This document shows, piece by piece, positions 55,301-64,000 of a stretch of DNA of 64,000 bases. The stretch comes from Anaspis maculata (taxonomy: Eukaryota; Arthropoda; Insecta; Coleoptera; Scraptiidae). Below the pieces are notes generated by a model, which saw nothing but the letters and a program-made list of their open reading frames with translations, did not search any database and was not told the origin of the DNA. A program made the translations under genes and the position numbers. The stretch's first letter is position 1, and every line of letters starts with the position of its first letter. Where the stretch lies: assembly GCA_949128115.1 (NCBI GenBank), contig OX421966.1:59765416-59829415 (forward strand). Direction: 5' to 3'.

Positions 55301-58300
55301 CAAACCGGGTTTAAAGTTAAACTCGAAGTGAGCAACCCGGCGTAGAAACAATTAAAAACTCCAACTTTGAAGGGCGATATCTCGGTAATGAAACGAAGCT
55401 CCAATTTGAAAAACGGCATAAATGGCACTTCATCTTTTTGTAAGGGGAGATAATATTGGTCTGACAGTGCCGCTCAGTGACTCTTGATTCTCGAGAAATA
55501 GATTTTCCAGCAAAAACAGGACGATTTTTATTTCGAGGAAAACATCCAAGGCACACATTGCCACAATTTTATCTTCAACCCCTTCGTCCCCCAATTAAGA
55601 AATTTTTTTGAAAAGGTTGGGCGGTGGATAAGAAAATTGGAATCATGATTTTCAGAAAGAGAAGTTTATTAGCTTCAGTTTGATGTTTCACAAGGTAGAC
55701 AGTGCCATTTGAAATTTGAAAGTAGGGTACGGTATTTTTATGCCTATATACCTTGTGATACATCAAAGTGAAGCTAATAAAATTCTCTTTTTTGCAAAAG
55801 ATGATTCCAATTTTCTTATCCACCCCTAAACCTTTTCAAAAATTTTCTGAACTGGGGGGCGAAGAGGTTGAAGATAAAAGTTTGGCAATGTGTGCCTTGG
55901 ATGTCTCCCTCGGAATAAAAATCGACCTGTTTTTGCCAGAAAATCTATTTTTCGAAAATCGGGAGTTGATGGGGGGAAAAACTTTCTTTTGAATAAAAAC
56001 GAGATAATTTTGAAATGGGTTTTAGATTTTTGTTTATATTGCCAACAGAAAGATAATTTAATTACCTTCAAGTTGATGTATTACAAGAAAGGTCATGATT
56101 TTTGAAATTTTAAAGTAGGGTAGGGTGGGGGCGAAGGGGTTAAAGATGAAAATTTGGCAATACGTGTCCTAGATGTCTCCCTCGGAATAAAATCGACCTG
56201 TTTCGGCATTTTCCTGAAAAAAAATTTGGGGTGAGAATTTCGGAAGTTTGAAAATAACCATCCTGTATGTTATGGCTCTATGGTTATGGCTTTCTGAATC
56301 AGAAGGACTAGGAGAATCTCATCCCAAAGCTCATGAATAAAACAGAAACGGCTTTTCTGTCTCCCAGTTACCCTGATTTGAGCCTATTAACCCCAAAAAG
56401 CTCTTAAGCAAAAGCCCGTGGCCAGGAAAGACCACAGTTACCTTGTTATCTAATTCCAGAAATGCCTAAAAATCTCATGATTGGAACTGAAAAAGTTCTT
56501 GAACAAGGGAGCCCTTGGTTTGAAAAAAGCAAACTCCCAGAAAATACCAACTTGAACATTTTTATCCCAGTTTCACTTTCCCCCATCTTTAATCCGATGT
56601 AACGACCTTCTTCAAAATCGATCCGATTCTAATGAATCTTGGAACTAAATTTATCAACGCTAGGTACATGAAACCATTTTGATGAAATAAAATTGACTCA
56701 GAAAAAAGCGAAAATATCGTTTTTCAAAAAATTTTCCAAGGGAAAATGCCATATCAACGTGCTAACGAGTAACTAATTTTGAATTCGTTCTGCATATATT
56801 TTCATTTTTTGAATTTATTCAAATTTTATGTCAAGTATTATCACTTCTTTGAAGCAGTTTGACTTTTTGTTTTATTGTATACAGGGTGATTCATAACTGG
56901 ATGGGTACAAAAGTGACCTTGATTTTTTTGTCTTATCAATTTTTTTGTCTTATTCCATCAATTTTCCAAACTCAAAGCTGATGTCTACAGGGTGTAATTT
57001 TTAAATCAATATTTTTTTTCAATCTAGTTATCAATCCTATTTCATTCATTTTTTTTCAATTCAAGGTCGACCCAGAAACTGGCCTGATAGATTACGACCA
57101 GCTGCTGAAAACAGCAAGAGTATTCAAGCCAAAAGTGATAATCGCCGGAGTGAGCTGCTACTCGAGAGCCCTGGACTACAAACGCTTCCGGGAAATTTGC
57201 GACGAAGTTGGGGCGTACCTGGTATCCGACATGGCCCACATTTCCGGACTGGTGGCTGCTGGTTCGTAGTTTTGTACTAATGATTAATCAGTTGAAAAAA
57301 CGATTTTAAAATTGGCACGACTGGAATACCCGAAAACTAACTGCACCGCCCGGTAGTGCGAAACAAGAGCTTTCCGTAGATGTATCACTCGATGGGATTT
57401 GGTGCATTTTGAAAAGTGATGCTTCTGAGCAGCTTAGTTATTCTTCAAACATATCTCGGGCGAGAGCTCTATGAAAAGTTGTTCTTTTATGCTACTTAGT
57501 GGTGCAGTTTGTGGATATTCCACTTGTCGGTTATGAAGCAGAATAATGGTAATACCCTATACACACCAATAATAGTTGATGACCATTAGTGGCTTCAATT
57601 CAAGTTGAATTACCATTTAGAATATCGCCGACATACTAATCATATAACATTAGCCCGCGAGGGTATAAAAATGAATGCCCTGTATTTTTCTCTATTGGTT
57701 CCACAAAATTCCTGTGCTGCTAACAGTTGCCATAAAAGACTCCCAATGGAGCTGCTGAAAGTAGGCTGTGGGCCGCCATTAGACGTGTCTTGAGTTTTTT
57801 TTAGCTTTTGGTTTTGTCAATCGGTTTGTAACCAGATAATTTCTACTGAAGTCAAAACTGAAAAGTAGTGATCAGCAGTCCAGTTTGGTTAAGAAGTCCA
57901 TGCTTGGCCCTGAAAAAAGTGTCTTGAACGTAAAAAAAGTTTCTTCTGATAAAGTAGAATGATTGAATGGCACGTAATATTTATCAGAGCAAGTTACGCA
58001 ATTATTGTTCTAATTATAAATTCTGGTTACGTTAATTTATTGCACACAATCTGTGTTGTAATTTATTATCATCGTCACCGAATTTGATAAGAAATTTGCA
58101 TTTCTTCCTTGAAAATGCGCCTAAATTATTTTCTGGTGACTTTACATTCATTCGTCAAATGGATAATTGTCAAATAGAGAATAAGATTGTTTCACACTCA
58201 TGATGACGTAGTGTGACCTCGTGTATGATTAGTATCAAATTAAAACTTGGATGTTGCTGCACTGATGAGTCCAAGGCAGGACGAAACATGTCTGCAAGGT

Positions 58301-61300
58301 GCCTGATTTGTAAAATTAATGGTGCCGAGTGCAGCACATGTTCAGGGGTTCCAGGAATTTCCCATCGAAATGCTTAGATTGAAACGTTGTTGTTTCAAGA
58401 AGACTTGATGCTACTTTGAAATCCGTGAAATTATTCGTTCTTATAGTTCTGTATCCTAGGTTGGATGGTTTAAAAGGTGGTGGAACATGGGCCGAATAGT
58501 TGCATCGTAGCTTGGATATAGCAGCCGCATTTTTGTGGCGGAAATTGACCTTTCAGGTCTCTGATTAGGAACAGAAAAGTACAAGTCTCAACGTTTGAAA
58601 AAAAATTCGTTTGAGCAAAAAAAAGATTTATCGTGTTTTTCCGTGCCTCTAAATAGAGACCTGAAAGGCCAATTTCTGTCGAATTACAGAGCTGCTGTAT
58701 CTGAACTAATATTCAACCTTTCTTTTTGCACCCTCTGAAAGCACAAATATGCCTTTATTTTCGAAGTACAGCTTTATTGGGCCTTTATTGAAATGTAAAA
58801 AAAGCTTCTTACCAACAGGAGTGACGCCGAGCCCGTTCGAATACAGCGACGTCGTGTCCACCACCACGCACAAGAGCCTGAGGGGACCCAGGGCGGGCGT
58901 CATATTCTTCCGCAAGGGCGTCCGTTCCGTCAACGCCAAGGGCGACAAGATCATGTACGACCTGGAGTCGAGAATCAACCAGGCGGTTTTCCCCGGCCTG
59001 CAGGGGGGCCCGCACAACAACGCCATAGCCGCCATCGCCACCACCATGAAGCAAGCCAAAACCGCCGAGTTCGTCCAGTACCAGAAGCAGATCGTGGTCA
59101 ACGCCAAGAGACTGAGCGACGGTCTGCAGGCCAAGGGATACAAAGTGGCCACGGGAGGCACGGACGTCCACCTGCTGCTGGTGGACTTGAGGAACGTGGC
59201 CATCACCGGAGCCAAGGCCGAGTACATTCTCGAGGAGATTTCCATTGCGTGCAACAAGAACACCGTGCCCGGGGACAAGAGCGCCCTGAATCCTTCAGGC
59301 ATCCGTTTGGGTACGTACACTACCGGATTGTCGAGTGTAAACTGGATTTTTTTTCCAATTCGCAGTTGATACGATTGGCATGTTCTAAAACAAATATCTG
59401 AAGCAATTAGAGCTCGACGAGAGCTTTTATATGAGGTATTACTCGATGCTGTTATTTCTAGTTTCAAATTTGCTCAGAAGCATCATTTTCGAAATAATCA
59501 AAATCAAGTCTAGCTGTCACAAAGCTGTAGACTGTGAAATTTGAAGGGTGGATAAATCATTCAACAATTCAAATTTGGCAATGCTACCGAATTTCCCTAC
59601 GTGGGAAATCTGCCTGTATAGTAATCAGTTTCACAGTTTTTTGCATTAGGGTAAGTTATGGAAATTGACATTTATGTTAGTAATAATGCATTTGATGAGT
59701 CTAGTTGAATTCAACATCGCAGCTCGTCATTATAGTTCACAATTGCCCACTGAAAGGCGCCACAAGCGAAGGGGGATAAATTTGTCAACTGACAGATGTC
59801 AGTTCCTGTGTCAGTCGGTCAACTTCAACTTGGAAGATCGTAGAATGGATTCAACCTCACTTTCTACTGTCACATCTATTAATTCGTGCATCCGAGCATT
59901 CCAAGCCAAGTAGAGCGTCGTCAAAGTGCTATATTCTGCTATATTAGTCAGGCAGTTTAAATGCAGGTTAGGCAGTTGATGTGACGTCAGACCGAGTACT
60001 GTAAAAATGATGTTAGAATTTTTGGATGTCAAAAATGACAGGTGGACCTCTACACTAGTGGCGACCTCTTCGCTGAGCTTTACGTGCTTGGTCCCACTGG
60101 CGATAACCTATGATGTTGAACTCGATTTGATTTACCAAACGCAATTCTTTGTCAATTTTCATAGCTTACTCCGCATGTCATAACTCCGTTCTCCAGTGTA
60201 AGTGGCACTTTTACATTTCACAGTTGGTACAATTGAAACATTTCAAAACCAATGTGTGAAGCGATTAGAGCTTGAAGAGAGCTTTTCCACAAGGTATTAC
60301 CTGAATTAGTTCTTTTTCATTTCTAAATTTGCTCAGAAGCATCTGTTTTTAGCTCTACGTTAAAAATACTTCGTAAATTTCCAAACGACGTGAACAGAAA
60401 AGTGGAAACTATAGTAAGGAAACATCACTTTGGTCGCGTTCATGCCACTGCATCTATCACCACTGGGCCCCTATCACGATGAATAGAATTCTATGCTTGT
60501 GACGTCACGTTACCTAGCAGCTGTTATCATACAGGTGGTTGCTACGCTACGTGACGTCACAATCGTAGTATTCTACTCACCGTGATAGGGGCCCTGGAGC
60601 AACCAATCGAATTCGACAAATTTGAATGTTGACAAATCGCTTGACTGCGATACATGATTATTAACTTGACATGAACGTGACTTTTTTTGGCCTCCACCAT
60701 GTGCGGCGATGTGGGGAAGGTTATGGTATTGGGTATTGGAATCGACATATCGCAAAAAAATCGTATCTGCCACCTGTCAAAAGGAAGAGCCACTCGGACT
60801 TCGTTCGGTCAACTAACGAGTCACACTCAGCCGCCAAAAACACAAGTAATTGGTGCCCCTGTGAAGCATACATGGCTCACCAGGACAAGAATCGCGGCCG
60901 ACGTATCGGTCGCAACAGACCCGCCGACCACCGCCCGCCGCCTCACAAAAGCACAAGCAACCCGCCCTTTCAACGGCCGATTACGCGGCCTAGTACCCGT
61001 CAAAAGCATCAAGGACGTCATTTCCTAGTGTTTTTTCTTCTACCGTGACCTTCGGCTAAACCTATCTACCGAAAAAAAAAAGTTAGAAAAAATAGGACTC
61101 AACTAAAATGGCTTTCACAAGATAATGTACGAGTATATTTTGAAATTTGAATTTCCGGAAAATGCAATTTTATTTTACCGGAAATTCTCTTTTTTGTTCG
61201 AATAAATACGAATGAGTACCTGTAATTTTTTTCGGCAGGCAGGTTTAGCCGAGGGCTCGACAGAAAAGTCCATCTGTGTCTCTTTCGCACTGCGGGTAGC

Positions 61301-62268
61301 CCGCAGTCTGTCCTTGTGATGAAAATAACAGCCTTGAAGCAGTTTACTACAGTCAGTAACTTCAGCTGTCGAGGAACAGTGATATGTCAATCTCATGGAC
61401 ATGCCCCCCCCACGAACCTGTCGCTCCCCACATCGACGCACATTACTTGAATGATGAGAAGCGCATAGTGTATAGTACACCGCTCCAGTCGGGTGACATC
61501 TCGACTGCAGCAACGCTAAGACAGTTCATAAGTTGGATGGGGAACCGCCGGGAGTTAGCGTCAGTGGGCGAGCCACTGGGCGGGCCTCATCTGACTCTGG
61601 GCTTGCTGATAACTCCTCCTCGGGTGGCCCTGGGCAAACCCCCGAGTATTACGCCTGCAATCGGCCAGTACGGCAATGTGTAGAGGAAAGCCGACAGCGT
61701 AGTCAGGGAGACGAACAAAGTCAGGAACGTACCGTCGCGGACGAGGGTGTACTAATCATAACCGCATCTGCGTTGGAGGTCAAGGCGGGGTCCCGGTCAA
61801 CCGTGCGCTCCCAACTCCTCCAAAGTTGCTTGGCTAGATTTACACTACAGTCACATGCCGCTCTGTTGACTACTTCCATTTGGAAGACTTGCTTGAAGAG
61901 CTAAAGCTCGATTTTAATCATGCACTTACCTGTCACGGTCTTGTGCCTTGTTGCCTTTGGCACAGCTCTTTTGACAGACAGTTGAATTGAACCCCCCCAG
62001 ACTAATATTAAGCATCTTGATTTTTTCAGGCACTCCGGCGTTGACCACGAGAGGACTGAGCGAATCTGATATGGACAAGGTGGTCGATTTCATCGACAGA
62101 GGTCTGAAACTCGTCAAGGTCATCAACGCCAAATCCGGCCCCAAACTGGTCGACTTTAAGAAGACCATCGAAGAAGACAAAGAGGTCAAAGGACTCGTCG
62201 AAGCTCTGCGGATGGAAGTGGAAAATTTCAGCGCCAAATTCCCCCTGCCAGGATACGAAGATTATTAG
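49388..62268 (+). CDS. Serine hydroxymethyltransferase, five exons
   Basis: This PLP enzyme converts serine and tetrahydrofolate to glycine and methylene-tetrahydrofolate, feeding purine, thymidylate and methyl-group synthesis. Exons are 49388-49671, 49730-50006, 57066-57261, 58819-59310 and 62030-62268; phases agree at every GT/AG junction and give 495 residues, the usual family length. Visible landmarks: [18 protein letters not shown] at 93-100; the aspartate and histidine of SDMAHISG (D242, H245) that contact PLP; and the PLP lysine K271 in [14 protein letters not shown]. Exon 4 contains [13 protein letters not shown] and [14 protein letters not shown]. The first 30 residues have six Lys/Arg and no acidic residue, as in a mitochondrial presequence, and a second Met at 31 (AAGATGAGC) begins a cytosolic-like N terminus. 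Introns 2, 3 and 4 (7.1, 1.6 and 2.7 kb) are filled with repeats, while intron 1 is 58 bp. Confidence 0.96.
50060..50780. mobile_element. Foldback element in Shmt intron 2
   Basis: Arms at about 50068-50215 and 50620-50775 are inverted copies. They share GGAGACTTCCC, ATAATTTTGAAAA, AAAATTTTCTGTGGTA and an ACAGGGTGCA/TTCACCCTGT word in that order. The middle is AT-rich. Confidence 0.65.
50915..51290. repeat. Inverted repeat in Shmt intron 2
   Basis: ATCACCACAATCGATGCA (50925) pairs with TGCATCGATTGTGGTGAT (51265), and AATACATGACACTTCT pairs with AGAAGTGTCATGCATT. ACAGGGTGCCTC occurs at 50870 and 51003. Confidence 0.6.
51437..51604. mobile_element. 168-bp palindromic MITE in Shmt intron 2
   Basis: Arms begin TATCACTCGTGCTCGAGATT and end with the diverged complement at 51585-51604. 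Both ATAATTTTGG and the inner GGATAAATGCCC/GGGCATTTATC pair. Confidence 0.75.
51875..52214 (+). pseudogene. SWIM zinc-finger protein fragment, frameshifted
   Basis: The upstream frame (from 51875) includes [12 protein letters not shown] and [19 protein letters not shown]. The downstream frame reads [13 protein letters not shown] followed by IAAMLL, a CxCx7CxH SWIM-type zinc site (codons at 52101, 52107, 52131 and 52137), and stops at 52214. A 10-bp tandem duplication (GTTCCTGCGA/GTTCCTGTGA, 52065-52084) throws the two out of frame. This pattern recalls a family of multi-copy insect SWIM proteins. In the intron of Shmt, broken and without splice signals, it is best read as a relic of a duplicated or mobile gene. 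Function not inferred. Confidence 0.6.
52215..53553. other. Shmt intron 2, unassigned part
   Basis: No bounded repeat recognised, except two adjacent copies of AGTTTTATACTGATAAAAC (about 52760 and 52795). Composition varies, with a GC-rich patch near 53140-53215. Confidence 0.35.
53554..53797. mobile_element. 244-bp palindromic MITE in Shmt intron 2
   Basis: Arms of about 100 bp run from AATACCACTCGAGCTATACG to the complement at the right. AAGCTTTGTTTTC and AATGGTCACTTTATTATC occur in both. The loop is about 40 bp. The following 53800-53975 resembles part of the foldback at 50060-50780. Confidence 0.75.
54900..55200. repeat. Partial FB-B foldback copy
   Basis: CAAATATCTCGAAAACTGAG at 54959, the G-rich tract near 55065 and the following CTATTATCTACACCC match the arm order of the FB-B elements at 23.6-25.9 kb. 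It is only a half arm. Confidence 0.5.
55215..55342. mobile_element. 128-bp MITE with GTTGCAACAAT core
   Basis: The left arm CGCCGGGTTGCTCACTTCGA pairs closely with the right end TCGAAGTGAGCAACCCGGCG. AAACTTGGTTTGGTTGCCAT and AGTAACCAAACC are the inner pair. It is the best preserved of a family that includes 43268-43396. Confidence 0.8.
55490..55960. mobile_element. Foldback in Shmt intron 2
   Basis: Arms of about 200 bp with TCTTCAACCCCTTCG / CGAAGAGGTTGAAGAT, ATAAGAAAATTGGAATCAT and its complement, and AAGGTAGAC / TACCTTGTG meet near 55715. A third, direct partial copy lies at 56120-56230 (GGGGTTAAAGAT, GATGTCTCCCTCGGAATAAA). Confidence 0.65.
56231..57065. other. Shmt intron 2, distal part
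   Basis: TATACAGGGTGATTCAT at 56878 and CTACAGGGTGTAATTT at 56986 are terminal words of foldback-like repeats. The acceptor of exon 3 (TTTTTTTCAATTCAAG) follows. Confidence 0.4.
57262..58514. other. Shmt intron 3, unassigned part
   Basis: The stretch at 57360-57435 resembles, in reverse, the 59350/60225 repeat (shared TGATGCTTCTGAGC). Nothing else is recognised. Confidence 0.35.
58515..58701. mobile_element. 187-bp palindromic MITE in Shmt intron 3
   Basis: GATATAGCAGC on the left pairs with GCTGCTGTATC on the right. Inner TTTCAGGTCTCTGATT and AATAGAGACCTGAAA also pair. It ends about 117 bp before exon 4. Confidence 0.65.
59350..60375 (+). repeat. Direct repeat pair in Shmt intron 4
   Basis: The segments 59360-59500 and 60222-60345 share CAGTTG(A/G)TAC(G/A)ATTG, GATTAGAGCT-GA-GAGAGCTTTT, AGGTATTAC and AAATTTGCTCAGAAGCATC in order. 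They are about 860 bp apart. Confidence 0.55.
60463..60596. mobile_element. 134-bp MITE with CAGGGCCCC-type ends
   Basis: CTGGGCCCCTATCACGATGA on the left pairs with the right end, which from its own side reads CAGGGCCCCTATCACGGTGA. Arms extend about 46 bp to TGTGACGTCACGT. The end resembles hAT termini, but no matching 8-bp duplication is seen. Confidence 0.65.
60680..61930. other. GC-rich block in Shmt intron 4, coding-like
   Basis: Several overlapping open frames (60671-61048, 61384-61690 and 61533-61904, plus) and elevated G+C set this apart from the rest of the intron. The 61533-61904 frame has an acidic, Gln/Ser-rich section such as [16 protein letters not shown]. No zinc knuckle, RT or other motif is visible. 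It may be the 5' part of a LINE or a foreign insertion. Unidentified. Confidence 0.3.
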
Positions 62269-62317
62269 ATCTGTTTTTTTTGAGGCTACGAGAAAATTAT
62301 CAGATCTGTTTCTTTAC

Positions 62318-62323
62318 ATTAAA
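62318..62323 (+). terminator. Possible proximal Shmt poly(A) signal
   Basis: ATTAAA lies 50 bases after the Shmt stop codon. Confidence 0.4.
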
Positions 62324-62553
62324 TTTACGTAATTTACTTTTATATCTAGAAACATTTGTTCTATTATAACTGTATTATTTTTACAAATACACGCACTTTA
62401 TCATAAAAACTGGTCTTGGGATGTAGCATCTGTCTGGTCCACTTTCCTCGATTTTATTGCTTTTGGGTACACTATTCCATGTCCCTGTTTACAGCTATAT
62501 AGCCGATGACGCTTTTGCAGTTGTGGTGTTGAGAACACAGTACGTCAGTAATC

Positions 62554-62566
62554 AATAAAATTTATT
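62554..62566. terminator. Palindromic poly(A) signal shared by Shmt and Get4
   Basis: AATAAAATTTATT reads AATAAA on the plus strand (62554-62559) and AATAAA on the minus strand (62566-62561). It sits between two convergent genes: 286 bases after the Shmt stop and 434 bases after the Get4 stop. Confidence 0.55.
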
Positions 62567-62999
62567 TAAATCATAAGCATATCACTTAAATAGTTTAAAT
62601 TAAATTACGCAAATGGTTGTATTGAAATTTTAAAATAGGAGTGTCCCACATTTTCCCTAATCAGTATACGAGACGCGTACACCAAACGAATTTTCACCAT
62701 CCAACCGAAAATAGCGTCTTTCAACACTGTACCAGTACTTATACAAATAATTTATAATTTATCAAACAAAAATATACTTACACAATAAATATTATTTCCC
62801 AAATCATCCTTTTGATATCATTATCATCGTCATCATCATGATCGCAGTCGTTAAAAAACATTATACAAAAAAATAACCTATTTCGCTCTCACAAATGAAC
62901 TTTCTGTGTTTTTATGTGTGTCGTGATTTTACTTTTCATAAAGTTTTTTTTTTCGATAATAATAATTATCATAATTAATGTTTTAATAGCTTTATGTTA

Positions 63000-63347
63000 C
63001 TAGTCCAGTTCGGAGGTCAGCAGGGTGTCCTGGATGTTGTTGGAAGTGGATGCCCGAGGAACGGTGGTGCTGGGTGGCGCCGAGGACGACTCGTCGTCGC
63101 TGCTGTCGTCGAGGCCGCGCATGAAGCTCTCCAAAATGTTGCCGAAGAACCCGCCGGGCTTCTGCTGCGGCGGCGGCTTCAGTCCGAAGAAGATCTGGCC
63201 GATCTTGTCCAGATAGTCCACGTAGCAGGGGTCGCGCTTGATGGACGGCTCGTACTGCTCACACAGCACGGCGAAAGCGTGCAGTTTTTTACTGAAAAGC
63301 GATTCCAAGTCGTTGGTAATCAAAAATAATAACAAAAAAATGAATTG
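63000..63347 (-). CDS. Get4 (TRC35) last exon
   Basis: Get4 is a cytosolic scaffold that, with Get5/UBL4A and BAG6-type partners, passes tail-anchored proteins to the Get3 ATPase for insertion in the ER. This minus-strand segment encodes the C-terminal 115 residues. It follows a modest acceptor (GTTGAAG at 63348) and begins QFIFLLLFLITNDLESLF, matching the last helices of the family's helical repeat. Then comes CEQYEPSIKRDPCYVDYLDK, followed by IGQIFFGLKPP, a signature of metazoan Get4. The tail is GGFFGNILESFMRG and an acidic, Ser-rich end finishing in TSELD. Upstream exons lie beyond the window or are not visible. Identification is by recall of the family. The 348 bases are in phase 0 from the acceptor, which supports the boundary. 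Confidence 0.75.
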   Translation of the reverse strand, partial: QFIFLLLFLITNDLESLFSKKLHAFAVLCEQYEPSIKRDPCYVDYLDKIGQIFFGLKPPPQQKPGGFFGNILESFMRGLDDSSDDESSSAPPSTTVPRASTSNNIQDTLLTSELD

Positions 63348-63554
63348 CTTCAACAATAATTGAAAATAGCAGTTCATTTTGCCTCAGTTCGGTAGACCTT
63401 ATTTTAGAAGGCTATGGCGAGTATCGTGTTACTGTTGGTGGTGAATGAACGGTATAGAAATAAACTAACCGAATATTTTTGACCCGAACTCATGAATGTT
63501 CACATAAGCAATGTTTTCTTCTAGCAAGATACATCAAACAATTGCTTTTTATTT
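63348..63554. other. Likely Get4 intron sequence
   Basis: Upstream of the Get4 acceptor. No other exon is recognised. Confidence 0.4.
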
Positions 63555-63640
63555 CAAAAAAAATCCAACATCAATTGGCCACCAAGATCATGCGATCTTA
63601 ACCCCTCAGACTACTTCCTATAGGGTTATGTGAAATATCA
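63555..63640 (+). pseudogene. Mariner-like transposase C-terminal relic
   Basis: The plus-strand frame reads NWPPRSCDLNPSDYFL, then a stop at 63621-63623, then GYVKYQ. This is the WPPRSCDLTPLDYFLWGYVK-type motif that carries the last catalytic Asp region of a large mariner-related transposase family. The stop sits where Trp is expected. Only this short piece remains. Confidence 0.7.
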
Positions 63641-64000
63641 GGAGCGCGATTCTGTACTTTCCTACCGACAGTTGTCGGTGTCGTTCAATTCTGATAGTTG
63701 TCGCTTGCGCCACTGACAAATAGACGTCGAGGTGATTCTCTACTCACCGTCTAGCGACACTTGTCGGTGCAAACGACGACTACTCTAATTTACGGATATC
63801 TGAAGTTGAATTTATGTCTTGCCACTGTCATCGCTCCAGTTGTACATATTATCCATTCCAAGCTTTAAAACAACAGTGGCCTATGATATTTTTTCTTCGA
63901 GTTGGATAATCTGATAAGTTGATGATAAATTGAAAAAGTCAAGATGATATTGATCACATTTGTCAAAGTGATGTTTGCTCTGCTGGATTGCCATTTGAAT
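63641..64000. other. Unassigned, with short inverted and direct repeats
   Basis: CCGACAGTTGTCGG at 63664 is a perfect palindrome. GATTCTGTACT and GATTCTCTACT, with GACA(G/C)TTGTCGGTG downstream of each, form a loose direct pair near 63650 and 63735. Confidence 0.35.

Noticed and set aside
58706..59467. 253-residue minus-strand frame opposite Shmt exon 4
   Set aside because: It overlaps the conserved Shmt exon and stays open only because of the codon bias of that exon.

Overview
This window looks like nuclear DNA from an arthropod, most likely an insect; the species cannot be named from sequence alone. It is AT-rich, has spliced genes with introns from 58 bp to 7 kb, and is packed with transposable elements typical of insects: BEL/Pao and Ty3/gypsy LTR elements, hAT and TA-flanked MITEs, a mariner transposase relic, a tRNA-derived SINE and many long foldback (palindromic) repeats. 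Two host genes are recognised, both near the right end: serine hydroxymethyltransferase (Shmt, plus strand, five exons, 49388-62268, about 495 residues) and the last exon of Get4/TRC35 (minus strand, 63000-63347). They converge tail to tail and appear to share a palindromic poly(A) signal.

Layout. 1-13 kb: foldback repeats, two direct copies of a 1.1-1.2 kb dispersed repeat (1911-3150 and 11800-12890), several MITEs, an AACGTT-rich tandem array, and two weak candidates for undescribed coding exons (1208-1497 plus; 3243-3360 minus). 13.6-19.1 kb: a foldback family (FB-A); its second copy holds a four-level nest, foldback > 1.3 kb hAT-type element > solo gypsy LTR > MITE. 20.9-21.2 kb: a GC-rich, CpG-rich open frame on the minus strand that may be an orphan exon. 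22-26 kb: a SINE, a hAT MITE with a perfect 8-bp target duplication, and two foldbacks that abut each other. 27.3-36.0 kb: a third FB-A copy split by an intact 7465-bp BEL/Pao retrotransposon (identical 949-bp LTRs, 5-bp target duplication, tRNA-Tyr-type primer site, uninterrupted 1732-codon Gag-Pol frame). 36-41 kb: a LINE endonuclease relic, a degenerate tandem/inverted array, and a 3-kb region bounded by inverted arms. 43-48.2 kb: a solo gypsy LTR relic and a broken minus-strand Ty3/gypsy element with one LTR. 48.2-64 kb: Shmt and Get4.

The host genes fit ordinary cell biology. Shmt is the PLP enzyme that moves one-carbon units from serine to folate. Its N terminus has a presequence-like segment followed by a second in-frame Met, which suggests dual mitochondrial and cytosolic products. 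Get4 is a subunit of the complex that hands tail-anchored proteins to the ER insertion pathway. The Shmt introns have been enlarged by palindromic elements and also contain a fragment of a SWIM zinc-finger gene broken by a 10-bp duplication.

All family assignments come from reading motifs, terminal repeats and target duplications by eye; no search or alignment was run.
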